From the NCBI GenBank assembly GCA_022497155.1, contig MU385802.1:1-64000 (forward strand): DNA of 64,000 bases. The letters are read 5' to 3'. This document shows, in pieces, positions 48,601 to 59,351 of this stretch. The notes under the pieces are model-generated. The model was given only the letters and a program-made list of their open reading frames with translations, had not been told where the DNA came from and searched no databases. Each line of letters opens with the position of its first letter. The stretch's first letter is position 1. This DNA comes from Whalleya microplaca (lineage: Eukaryota > Ascomycota > Sordariomycetes > Xylariales > Xylariaceae). The position numbers and the translations under genes were made by a program.

Positions 48601-51600
48601 TCATATATGACACGATTGACGAGCCATTCGAAGTCTTCCTTGAGCAGGAAGTTGGCTCTACAATATGACGACAAGAAAAAGGAGAGAATCCTTGTAACGC
48701 AGCTACTCGTTGATACTTGAAAATTGAATCGCAGTGAGGAGGGTTGTTCGTAAATAATTATTTCAGTAACACTCAGACACACTTTGACACATTTTAGAGG
48801 GCAACATGCTTGGTGTAGAGGATTAAGAGTGGTAGCGAGGCTCTTTGACGGCTGGTGATTGCCTATATACCAGGCTCAATGCTCTGATAACGTATTATAG
48901 TTGTTTAATTTTGTAATCGTTACGAATTTATACAGCAGCTATTACCTTAATAACATCAATTACAAGATTATTAAGGGTCGAAAGAGTTTAAAGACAAGCA
49001 AATTCCATTTTTATATAGACATCTACAAGTTTTCTACTAAAACTCATCAATTTCGCGAGGAAGTGAATGATATTGACAAGTATGTCTTATATCAAATGTT
49101 CCATGCCACCCTTAAGACAGATGAGAAAAACACAAAGAAAGGGAAGGACATGATGGAAAAACATAAGATATCCGACAAGGCGAGAAGCAAAGCTGAATGT
49201 GAAATTATGTTACTAAAACAAAATAAATATATTAACATAACAGACTTTCCGACAAACTCTATCGAAGGATTTCTATAGCTACCTACCCCATAAGATAGCT
49301 TACAACTCAATATAAGGGAATATCAGGAACTGTTACAATAGCTGGTGTGTATAATTACGAATAATATCAAGAGTCGATAAGTATGTTAACTTGAAAAATA
49401 GAAACTTCACTTGGCTTAAAGTCACTCTTCAGCAAATGAAAGAGGACATAAAAGAATGAATGCTTGCTCAAAATACAAAGGTGGTCAAATCAGAAATAAC
49501 CTATGCTCCGAGGACCATGTGATATTAGCAAGATAAAACCACTAAGCAGACTAAGGGATTACTTATGGGAGGTAATATGGAGGAAGCGTTGGTCTCATAT
49601 ATACATTCATGGGCTACATTTGATCTTAGTCTCTTTGAAATATCACGAGTTGCGCGATCTTCTGAGAAAAACACACCTCGCAAGCATAGTTATGGAAGCT
49701 ATCTAGGGAAGATGTGTCCCTGGTGGTGTTGTGAAAGCACATATGCCTAATCACAGCAGCTATGGTGTCTATCTTATCTTATTACTGGTGGCGGAATAGT
49801 AAATAAAGACCTCATTATGTGAATGTCCGGTCTAGGGACCTTTGGGCGGAGGTTCAACCAGTTACAGGATTTCTTACTTAATGGCCATAGGTCGACAGTA
49901 TGATTCGGGTTGAAACGATTGACTTGCAAATATTCACAGTGTACGAAGGAAATACAAGTTTGCAATGATGCTTCTTGTAAAGATACCTGGAAACATTAGA
50001 CTATAGAGTCACTTACATGTATAAGTTGTTTGCACGATGACCTCACCAGATGACAACACATTAGGCAGAAATTTGCCGTCGGAAGCATCTTGGGTTACGA
50101 ATAAGTACCCGTAAGGACGCCTCATTACGGACGTTTGTGTTGAAGATTGGGAAAATCATCGCATCGAGCACCCCACAATGACAATTGTTGAGCTTCGGGA
50201 TTAGTGAAAGCATGTCGTCGTTCATAAGGCGGTAAGCATGAGACCTGAACAATCGGCGAAGATTCCTATAGGCCGGTGCGGAAGCGCTATTCTCTCCCGG
50301 GCGAATCGACTGTTGGTGGCGTCGTTACACATATGAGCCTCTTGATCAACAGGCTCGTGTGAAATTTCTTGATTCGGTTTCCGAGGTACGGCCTTGCCGC
50401 TATGGCTGAAGGCTCGCGCTTTTCGAGATCAAGATTTTTTTTCTTGCTTGGTGTTGTTCTTAAAGTTCTGTGGGAACGTGACAGGAGCTAGGCATGCGCA
50501 GCAAAGTTTGTTTTAATTAACTTCACAAGCAGCCAAGATGCTATTCTCATCTAGCCAAGACGACTCCGTTTCTTCTTCAGGAAAGCATTACGAGGCAGCG
50601 CAGATCTCCTTTTTCTGTAGCTGAACGGCGCTGCGAGATGAAACACCAAGTCAAAAATTCCAAAAATTTTTAAAAAAAAAAAAAAAAAAAAAATAAGATA
50701 AAAATTAACAGCTCTTTCGGGTGTGCCGCATATGATCACCCCGCGCTTAGGGTACGTGTACTATAGTAGATAACACGCGGGGAGTGTGGTGGATCGTGGG
50801 GGCCCTGTTCTGCAGGGTCATCTTTACCGACGACGCGGTGACGTTCCATCCAATATGCCATGCCCAATTGGACCCAGCGCTGCCCAATTAGACCCAATTA
50901 GGACGGGCGTAGTGACATAACTGTTTTCTCGTTGTGAAACTCTAGAACCCGACTCATTGGGTAGGCTGTTCTGCATGTTCCAGAAAAGATGCTGACCTGC
51001 AGCTTGCAAATGCTCGTGATACGCAAAGAAAAGTTCTTCAAGGGGAGGGGGAGGTTCGCCATTCGAGACCGATCTATGGCACTCTGTAGCACGAGGGGGG
51101 TCTGAAACTTGGAGAATGGGAGTTTCCGGGTGCGTAGTGCACCAGTGCATATGTACTGCGTATATGTACATACAGAACCACGCCGCCCGTTTACATAAGT
51201 ACGTGGTAATCACTCTGATGACTTTGGCCAATCTACCATGGAGTTTAGGTACGGAATACCTAGTCAATCAGTTGTCTTATCAACATCCATCACTGAAATG
51301 AACTGAATACCTAATAAGTGCGCAGCAACTAGTCGAATGGCGTACCCACTTCGGGAACCATAAGGTTAACCTAAGCTGTCTAGCAGCAGGTCTAGGAAGC
51401 TTAATGTATTTAGCTGTTCAGGTATCCAGATGCCGGATAAGAGAGGGTGGAGTTCAGCACATGTTAATTAATCGCGTCCGGTGTTTTATAATTTCTCAAA
51501 AGGAATACGATAGGAAATTGGCAGAATGGCAATAAATTGATAGCTTTGTCAAACCGATATTCGCAGTTGTTCCTATCCTGTCCCACCTCTCTCTTCTTCT

Positions 51601-53151
51601 TCTTGCCCGACACCCTGCGTGACTCGGCCAAATCCCGAACTATTACGTTAAATGTATTCGCCCGTCTAGCCTAATTCCGCCAAAGATGTCTTTTCTATTT
51701 GGTAATGGTAGCAGTTCTAGCGCAGGCTTACCATGTCCTACCTCTATTCTTATTAACCTAGCAGCATCGACAGAGCCGTACCCGGTACGACTGCAGTACC
51801 TATCCCCCATACGTTCCGGTTTATCTCGTGCGCTGCTGCCCCGACGGTGCGATTGTGCGACCGTGTTTAGTCGACAGTCTGAGGCTTCCGGCACATCAGT
51901 TGAGGCTGTCGGCCCCCTCCACAGGTTCCTCCCGCGTACCCTCGACTTGCGCCGACTTACAACGGATCATGTACTTCACCAACACATGCAGTAGGTATCT
52001 TCCGAAAACTCTCTTACATTTTCTTTGTTGTCATCCCGTCAAAGATAAGGATAACTAGGTTATCAATTGCTCCATTATAATTCGTTCATGGCGTTTGATT
52101 TCCCGTAAAGGAATGACATGGTCCCTGACTTGCCCTGAATACAACGACATCACCGCCGCGATCTTCAACCACTTCAATTAGCATCCCATGCGCTAGCACT
52201 AGAGTTTAGCGGGTAAGACGACCTCAGGCGGCTCGATTCTCCTCCTGTTCCTTTCTCGGAATCAGTCTGCAGTCTGCGGTATTCCTACTACGTAGTAGCT
52301 TTCTCTGCAGCCAGTTATAGAACCGTTTCTACAACCCGCCTTGTCATATGCGCCGCGGCTAGTCTAGCCTCCTCACCCTCCAGGGCTCAGATCTCGTCTT
52401 TCTATTTGGCTTACATGTGTCCTATTACTTTACTTTACTTTATCTCCTTGCGTAGATATCTCCTATCATCTCCTTCCTCCCCCATTCTGATACGCGAGGT
52501 TGAATAATTGGTGCCTCAATGACGACGATAAGCCAAGCTTATCTGATCCTGGTCTCGATCATAACCTAGAATCAGCACATCCCACCTGGCTCATCGCACT
52601 CCTCCTGCTCGCAGATAGATCGATCCCCTAAGCCCCCAGGACCAGGAACCTATGCGGCACTCTGACTTGCATTCCCAGCCCACATTGCCCTTCGCGGGCA
52701 AGTTTATCTCTATCTGACGGTATCTACCGGTAACTTGCAGGGCATCCTGCCTCTCAAGATATCTCTGTTCTCCAGTCTTATCTCGAAGAGGCATCCACTA
52801 AGCTGGTAGAGCCCGTGGGAGCTGCGTGGGCTTGCCTGTATCCCTTCGATACCCGGGCCACTAACAGTCTTATCTTACTTATCACGCCTCAAGGGGAAGT
52901 ACCCGAGGTAAAGTGATCAGCGTCCTTCGTTCCAATTCGAAGCCATCTCGCGGCAGTGGACCTCGCGTGTTCAGAGGTCGTCCCAGTCTAATCGACCAGG
53001 CCATCTACTCGGGGTTGGTCATTACATCAACCCCTGGCGGGATTGCAGAGACGGGCCGCAATCTGGCATCTGGGCGGGCCCAATACGGAAGTCAGCGTTG
53101 TCGTTTCCAGAGAGGCCTTAGGTGCATCCCGCCCGATTTTTTCTTCGGGCC
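45635..53151. other. Long gene-poor region
   Basis: About 7.5 kb, largely AT-rich, with no supportable gene. Items seen: a lysine/asparagine-rich open frame at 48901-49278 that starts with TTG and matches nothing known, a small minus-strand frame near 46695-46970, and a 22-A run at 50672-50693. The 51.4-53.1 kb part is less AT-rich and pyrimidine-rich and is probably the promoter and long 5' leader of the regulator at 53152. Confidence 0.5.
50672..50693. repeat. Poly-A tract (22 nt)
   Basis: Uninterrupted A run preceded by a short T run. It could be a simple repeat or the tail of an old retroposon; no element was recognised beside it. Confidence 0.9.
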
Positions 53152-55415
53152 ATGGCTACCCCAAATATCGCTACTCGGACGGCCCCCATAGCCATTGCTC
53201 CTAAACCCTCACAACCCTTTTCTGGCCATCAACGTAACGACGTATACTTCAGGGGCATGAACGGTAGTGACACCACTGATTCCGATTCTGCTAATAGTGC
53301 GAGCGGAACAACCTGTGATTACTGTCTAAGAAGGCGACTTAAGTGTGCCATGAGTGATGACGAAGAGAGTTGCCTCTCTTGTCAGACCAACGGCATTGAA
53401 TGTTCTCTAAACCAGAGCCCCAAGCCTCGAAAAAGGAAATTAGCGCGTGACTTGACTGAAGAGCGCAATGGTAAGAGAGGGTAAGTGCTCACCGATATTT
53501 TTTTTCGTTGACCCCCATCCTTACGTTATCACCTTGCAGCGAGCTCAGCCGACTTTGGACTCGTAATTGCTGACACGCCATTGGTCAATATAGCTCACCT
53601 GGATCGTCTGATAACAGAAGGAGGAGGCAACGGCAAGCTAGTTTGTCAAGTACAACTGCTAGCACTTCTTTAATTGAGGAAATGGCCAATTTTGGTGGTC
53701 CTACTTTGCTGAAACGCACTCTCGGGTTCCAGGAGGATCGTTTCAGTCAATACATTGGGCCCACGACTGACTTTGAGCCATCTTTAATCAACTTATCTCC
53801 CTTCGACCCTCAAGACGAGAGTTTGCTGGCACGGGGCACCCTCAGAAAAGTTAGCGACCATGACACATTCTTGTTGCTGCCTGACCACGCCACACCTGGC
53901 CACGAGCATCAGGTGAACGATGTCGAAGAGATCGAGCGGATTGTGGCTCCAAATGCTCGCAAGTTAATTGATCTGTATTTCGAGGTGATCCACCCGGGCT
54001 TCCCGATTATCCAGAAGAGCGTCTTTTATGAAAAATATGACCGTGACTATCGGGAATTCTCACCCCCTTTGTTAGCCGCCATTTACCTCCTCGCCATCAA
54101 TTGGTGGGACTACTCCGAAGAGCTATCGAAGTTTCAACGACCAAATGTGCGAGAATTAGAGAGGCTGATACGATCTTCGCTCGCTGATGCTATGTTCCGC
54201 CCGAAGCTCTCCACCGTACAAGCCGGACTCCTACTCTCGCAACGGCCGGAGGGTGACCAGTGGGCCCCGACTGCCCAGCTCGTAGCGATCGCTCAAGAAC
54301 TCGGCTTACACCTAGACTGCACGCACTGGAAAATTCCACCGTGGGAGAAGGGACTAAGGAAGAGACTAGCTTGGGCCTTGTACATGCAAGACAAATGGGG
54401 GGCTTTGGTTCATGGAAGGCCCTCGCACATATTTGGCTCTAACTGGATTGTGCAGCCTCTGGCGTCTAACGACTTTCCAGACGCTGAATGGGAAGAGGAG
54501 AATACTGAGGAGAGACTAGAAATTGAGCGGGGTAGAACGCTATTTATGCAGATGGTTTACCTCACTCAAGTGTTGGCCGAGATCCTAGACACCTTTTATA
54601 CACTCCAAGCTATGCAGAACATTAGCAACGCTGGCCCTCAAGGGACTCACCTTGTCCTGTCTATGGCGAAGCCTATCCAGCTGAAACTGAAAGAGTGGTA
54701 CGCTGCATTGCCAGCTGCTATCCGTATGGATTCTTCCTTCCAGACTGGAAATACTCCGCCTACTCGTCTGTCCAATATCGGGTATCTGCACCTGGCTTAC
54801 TTCGCTACCGAGATAACGCTTCATCGCCAGATTATTCGTTCTCTCGAGACAGATTCACAGGCTACCGATGCTTACGTGCAGCATATCTGCCGCAGCGCTG
54901 CCAAAGCCCGTCTAATATCCGCCATGGACTTTGTCAACCGTCTTACCCCGCAACACCTTCGAGCCTTCTGGTTCTTTGCATCGAAGACAAACTTCGCCCT
55001 GATAGGCACTTTCGGCTCTCTCTTGTGGGCAACTTCACCAGGCCGCGAAGAGGCAGACTGGTACCGCCGCAGACTCGGAGAGTATCGTTGGACGCTTAGT
55101 GTTAGTAGCAAGCCTGGGGGTTCCAAGGGTCTCACTGAGTTCGCCATGGGCATGCTCGACATCTCGACAGGGCTCCTAAAGAAGCTCCCCGAGAAGCCGG
55201 AGCTGAGCCGCAGCGGCAGCTCAGTTGAGTTCGAAGCCGGGAGACGACAGAGCCTGCTCGCCATGGGGATCGGCGGTCCTGGGAGAAGATCGTTCAGCGG
55301 TATGACCAGTGCTGATATCAGCAGCATCCAAAGCCTGGCAAGCCCGATTGACAGCAGCGACGAGGATTACGACACGTTCGCCCCGATGGCTGGAATGGCT
55401 TCCATGGGCGATTAA
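53152..55415 (+). CDS. Zn2Cys6 regulator, TamA/DAL81-like
   Basis: Fungal nuclear transcription factor. Exons 53152-53480 and 53594-55415 give 716 aa. The binuclear zinc cluster is C55-x2-C58-x6-C65-x8-C74-x2-C77-x6-C84 within CDYCLRRRLKCAMSDDE; a basic stretch (KPRKRKLARD) follows. A central region (about 140-270) with RFSQYIGPTTDFEP, LARGTLRKVSDHDTFLLL and LYFEVIHPGFPIIQKSVF is characteristic, as I recall, of Aspergillus TamA and yeast DAL81, co-activators of nitrogen-catabolic genes. The fungal-specific TF domain covers roughly 230-500 (QLVAIAQELGLHLDCTHWKI). The C-terminus is Ser- and Asp-rich. The in-frame GTG at 53122 is upstream; ATG at 53152 is preferred. The intron carries in-frame stops, so it must be removed. 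Confidence 0.9.
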
Positions 55416-57183
55416 GGCGTCTCCAGGTTGTTGTTTTTAAGTTTAGCACTTTTTTCTATTTTCTCCAGGCGTTCGCGAAATGAGAGGTGGTGAATGAAGT
55501 ATTGGATATGAGGCAAGGTCACGTCATCGGCACGAAATCTTACGAAAATGATCTGGTTTCCCTGCCCTGCCTAGCGTCGTCATCTTGTGGCTTATAGGTG
55601 TAATGGGATGAGGGCTTTCGCAGGGTTTGTATATATGTCTCCTTTTGTTTTTGCTTGGGTTTCTTCTTCTTCTCGTCGTCGTTGTCGTCATCATCTCAGA
55701 TACCCCGTTTAGAGTGTGTCTCTGTCTGTGTCTGTCTATGCCTCCCTTAGATCTTCCTTCCTGTCGCCACATCGCATCGCATCGCATTTCATCGCAACTG
55801 GTGTTCGTTTCATTGGGTTTGGGGGAAGGGGCAAGGGGAAAGGGGGGAGGGGGGGGGGGGGATCATTGTCGCCAAAAAGCATTTTATCGGTCGGATTGAT
55901 GTGTTATGCCCCGAGAAGACTGTCATGTATTTATGGGCCACGAATATAAACTGTTGATACGATTTCATCTTATATTATGATGGTGGATCTCGTCGGTCTG
56001 ACTTGTTAGTGATTGCTCCTGATATATTCCTAGTGCTGGTGAGTGTGTTCGGGATCATGGGAAGTGTCCGCTGGAAGTATGCGCTCGCGCTTCGAGTTAT
56101 AGGACATCTTGTGGACGGGTATAGTATCGACTCATTGGTCTGTTCTCCCTTATATGTCCAGTCTTACCCCTAGTGAATGAGCCAGGTCCCGTGGAAGTAT
56201 AAGGAATGAAATATCACCCCGCATATAAACATTAGCAGTATGATAAACACGAATTGTTACCGTACTTAGGCTCGTAATGAATCAATTCACAATTAGAGAA
56301 GTAGAGTCCAAGTTCTCCGTTTTATATGACCCGGGTAGGTAATGAACGTGGGACGGAGCACTTACATAATTGGATGCTGAAGCAACCAATCAGGCTCTGT
56401 CCTAGGGCAGAAGGTGTTGTATACCCAAACTGATAGGGCGCCCGAGGTCGCCAGGAATTGGTATATTAGGTAACAAGTCGACATCAACACGCAGGTCATA
56501 AATTCAGGGACGGGTTTCACTAGGCTAGGATCTAAATATCTGCGGGTTATCTCGAGACTATGTAAGGGGATAATTTGGGGGTGAGTCTCTGTTAGTAAAA
56601 GAGAGCTTATAATGAAGGACAATTGACTGGAAACTTACTTATACAAGAGTTCTATACTTATAGGTGCTTGTATCCGAGCAATTTTATGGGCGCTCGAGAC
56701 CAAGATATTGACTTGGTATGCTTCTCTACAACCTTACAAGCCACCAAACTCTAGCACCGAAGAGAGAATGAACATATAAAACGCGAGGAAGACTAGGTTC
56801 GTTTTATAGTTTATCTAAGGATTTTCTAATGAATAGGGATAAGCATATGAACACGAAGTAGAGACCGGAACTGCCTGTTTTAACATGAGCTTCTATTTAT
56901 TGTTCCTCTTGTCCGGGCCATTGAGCAAAGGTGCATAAGGTACTGGTTTTTGGCTGGAACAACTTCTGATGTTCTTATAATGGTAACTTATAGTCTTAAG
57001 GGGTATGCTGGAAAAGCCATGGAAATCAATATATTCATTTAAGGAAACCACATCGGGTGCATGGCCGCCTTTCCCCTCATTATATACCGCACATTAGCTT
57101 TGATAGTAGTAAAGGCCTTCGAATCGGTAATGGTTCACCTGGTATACCTGAGACTTGTGGTGTGTATGTAAGTTTTATAAAGT
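55416..57183. other. Intergenic
   Basis: About 1.8 kb. The first 500 bp are simple-sequence-rich (TTCTTC/GTC repeats, and a run of 13 G at 55849-55861), probably 3' flank of the regulator. The remainder is AT-rich with no gene. Confidence 0.55.
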
Positions 57184-57623
57184 ATGCGGTCGAGCACTAG
57201 CGTGTTCAAAGTCGTGGCCGTGGAGACCGACGGGCCCCACGCCGATACGGGACGTTCGCTATGTCTGGCATCGGCCCCGTCCCGCGATGCTAAAGAAGGT
57301 GGAGCTTGCTAGCGGAGCGAGGCAAGAGGGTCGGGAGTCAGCCCTCATGCGGTTCTCCACATCGATGTGGGCCACGGCCCGAGAATGTTCGGTCTCGCGG
57401 CAATGGTGTCGGACTTTTGGCGGGTTGATGCGGAGGTATTGGACATGCTGAAGTATGTGGTGAGCGAGCAGCCCAAGTACTGGGCCATCCATGATAATAT
57501 TGAGGATATGCCAAATGTAAGGCAGGCTTATATAAATGTCTAAATGCTGACTAATCTAGTTCTTAGATGCGAAGCTTTACTACGGATTATAAAGTTGTGT
57601 ACTATGGATGGCATGGGCTGTAA
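57184..57623 (+). pseudogene. Possible two-exon gene relic with one in-frame stop, family unknown
   Basis: From ATG at 57184 a frame runs 111 codons to a GTAAGG donor after 57516, interrupted once by TAG at 57310-57312. A 50-nt intron with an ACTAAT branch-like site leads to 57567-57623, which stays in frame (MRSFTTDYKVVYYGWHGL) to TAA. The text is protein-like on both sides of the stop (VFKVVAVETDG before it; LKYVVSEQPKYWAIHDN after) and is GC-rich inside AT-rich flanks. The beginning vaguely recalls serine-dehydratase-like enzymes, too weakly to assign. Confidence 0.35.
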
Positions 57624-58358
57624 AACTCCGCGACTTATACGATTTGGAGATGGTATTGACTATTGAGTATCCCATGATGCTTTCGGTTCAAATGAATTCT
57701 CAACATATACTAAGTAGTATAACCTTTATTTCGTTGTGTAACGATGTATGTAAAGGTGTGTAACTTGAAACTTATGCTTTCCGATTTTTCTATCCAAATC
57801 TGTTCGATTATTACGGCAAAGCCATAGGTGTGGTTCTTGTGGCAGAATATCGACTACTGAGGAACATTACCACAATTATTGAGTAATAACAAAAGCTAAA
57901 GAAGCTGATATGCCGTGTATCCTACACATTAATGCTGTAATGAGAGTGGCATGCATTCATGAAAGCGACAGAGTGAGAGTCAGAGATCGTTGTTGTCTCG
58001 GTTAAAGAGCCTCAGACATCAATGTTCACACACCCACGTGAGTAAATTTGCAAAGATCTGACGCATGCTGTATGATTGACATCTCACATAAGATGACTTG
58101 ATTAAGACTTAATTCTAATATGCTAAAGCGACCAAACCTAATTCATTCTTTGAGAAAGAAGATATGTATCTGCGTATATTTATTAAAGGTTATGTTCTCA
58201 AGGCCTCTCACGTTAGTCGAAATCTTTCTGTTGTTTCTTATTATATTATGGGGGCAATATTTGACCATGCATTGGACACAGGGAAGCTAGAGACATACTG
58301 TTGGTTGATGTTTTGAGTAGATAAACTACAAGGGAATGAGAAATAGAACCACTAGCAC
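57624..58358. other. Intergenic
   Basis: About 730 bp of AT-rich sequence downstream of the relic and of the minus-strand GH16-like gene; no gene seen. Confidence 0.6.
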
Positions 58359-59351
58359 CTAGGAGACAAGAACGGGCACACCGACCTCTGGGCTAAGGTC
58401 GACGCTACACATGTTGGCACAAGAAGCAAACTCAGAAGGCTCCGCTGTGTTATTGTACAAGAAATCGATCCACTGAATCTGCATCTCTGCGATTCCACCT
58501 ACAGCCATGACGCCACTCCAGCTCCCACCATCAGACCAGGTTTTAAATAGTACACTGGTCGGATCGATAGGAGTCTGAAACTGGATAGAAGCTGCCAATT
58601 CATCATTCGCGTACCAGTCGCTAGACCCGGGTGTCCAGTCAAAGCGGTGTTCCTGCCACTCGGTCCACTGGTTGGACAGCGAGATGTTGCGAGTCGCACC
58701 TAGCCGAGGTATGCCGTTGACCAGTGACGGTTGGTTGGTGTAAGATACTAGCTTATTCGACTCCTGTGTCCGGATCTCCAAATCGGCCTCTTGGACACCG
58801 GCCGCTATATCATTAGCTCGATACGTAAACATAGCCGTGACGCCACCTGCTGCTCCCCGAGTTCGGGCGTACATCCGGATAGACAGATATTGGTAAGTGG
58901 CGGATGCGGACTCGATCTCGGCGGAGGACTGAAAGTCATTGTTTGCATGCCGCACCGTCCGCAGCGTCAAATATGTGTTAGAACCTGGGCTAGTGTCGGT
59001 GTTCGATTCGACGTAAAGATTGTTTCGCGAGAAAGTCTGCCAGACAGTTGCATCGTCGGAACCGTGAATATAATTCGTAATTGCCCACGTATCAGTCCAA
59101 TTCGAGCTGTTGAAGTACTCGTTTGTTACGGGTGCGTTGGTAGATCCGTCTCTGTCATCTATCAGATCCGAAACACCGGCTCCAGGGAGGTCTCGAAAGT
59201 CGAAAAACTTATGATGAGCGAATGTGGCCGAGGATTCCTTGTCCGTTAGGTAGCAATGGCATAGTGCTGGATCGATAGGTGTTTGTGCGAAGACTGGATT
59301 GACCATTAGCCAAGACACCGCTAAGGTCACCCACAGACGAATTGCGGCCAT
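58359..59351 (-). CDS. Secreted GH16-like glucanase/lectin-fold protein
   Basis: Single exon, 330 aa. The frame has an earlier ATG at 59381, but starting at 59351 gives a clean signal peptide (MAAIRLWVTLAVSWLMV, cleavage near FAQ), so that start is preferred. The domain is a concanavalin-A-like GH16 fold: WTDTWAITNYIHG, YLTLRTVRH, and a catalytic EADLE at about E188-D190-E192, which follows the E-x-D-x-E pattern of GH16 retaining hydrolases. It is followed by WQEHRFDWTPGSSDWY and a conserved-looking C-terminus with WSDGGSWSG and Cys residues. Likely secreted and acting on beta-glucan in the wall or on plant polysaccharide; substrate is inferred. Several NxS/T sites suggest N-glycosylation. 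No GPI-like hydrophobic tail is convincing. Confidence 0.88.
   Translation of the reverse strand: MAAIRLWVTLAVSWLMVNPVFAQTPIDPALCHCYLTDKESSATFAHHKFFDFRDLPGAGVSDLIDDRDGSTNAPVTNEYFNSSNWTDTWAITNYIHGSDDATVWQTFSRNNLYVESNTDTSPGSNTYLTLRTVRHANNDFQSSAEIESASATYQYLSIRMYARTRGAAGGVTAMFTYRANDIAAGVQEADLEIRTQESNKLVSYTNQPSLVNGIPRLGATRNISLSNQWTEWQEHRFDWTPGSSDWYANDELAASIQFQTPIDPTSVLFKTWSDGGSWSGVMAVGGIAEMQIQWIDFLYNNTAEPSEFASCANMCSVDLSPEVGVPVLVS

Noticed and set aside
48901..49278. Lys/Asn-rich 125-aa open frame on the plus strand
   Set aside because: Starts with TTG, lies in AT-rich DNA, and shows no recognisable motif; better explained by composition.
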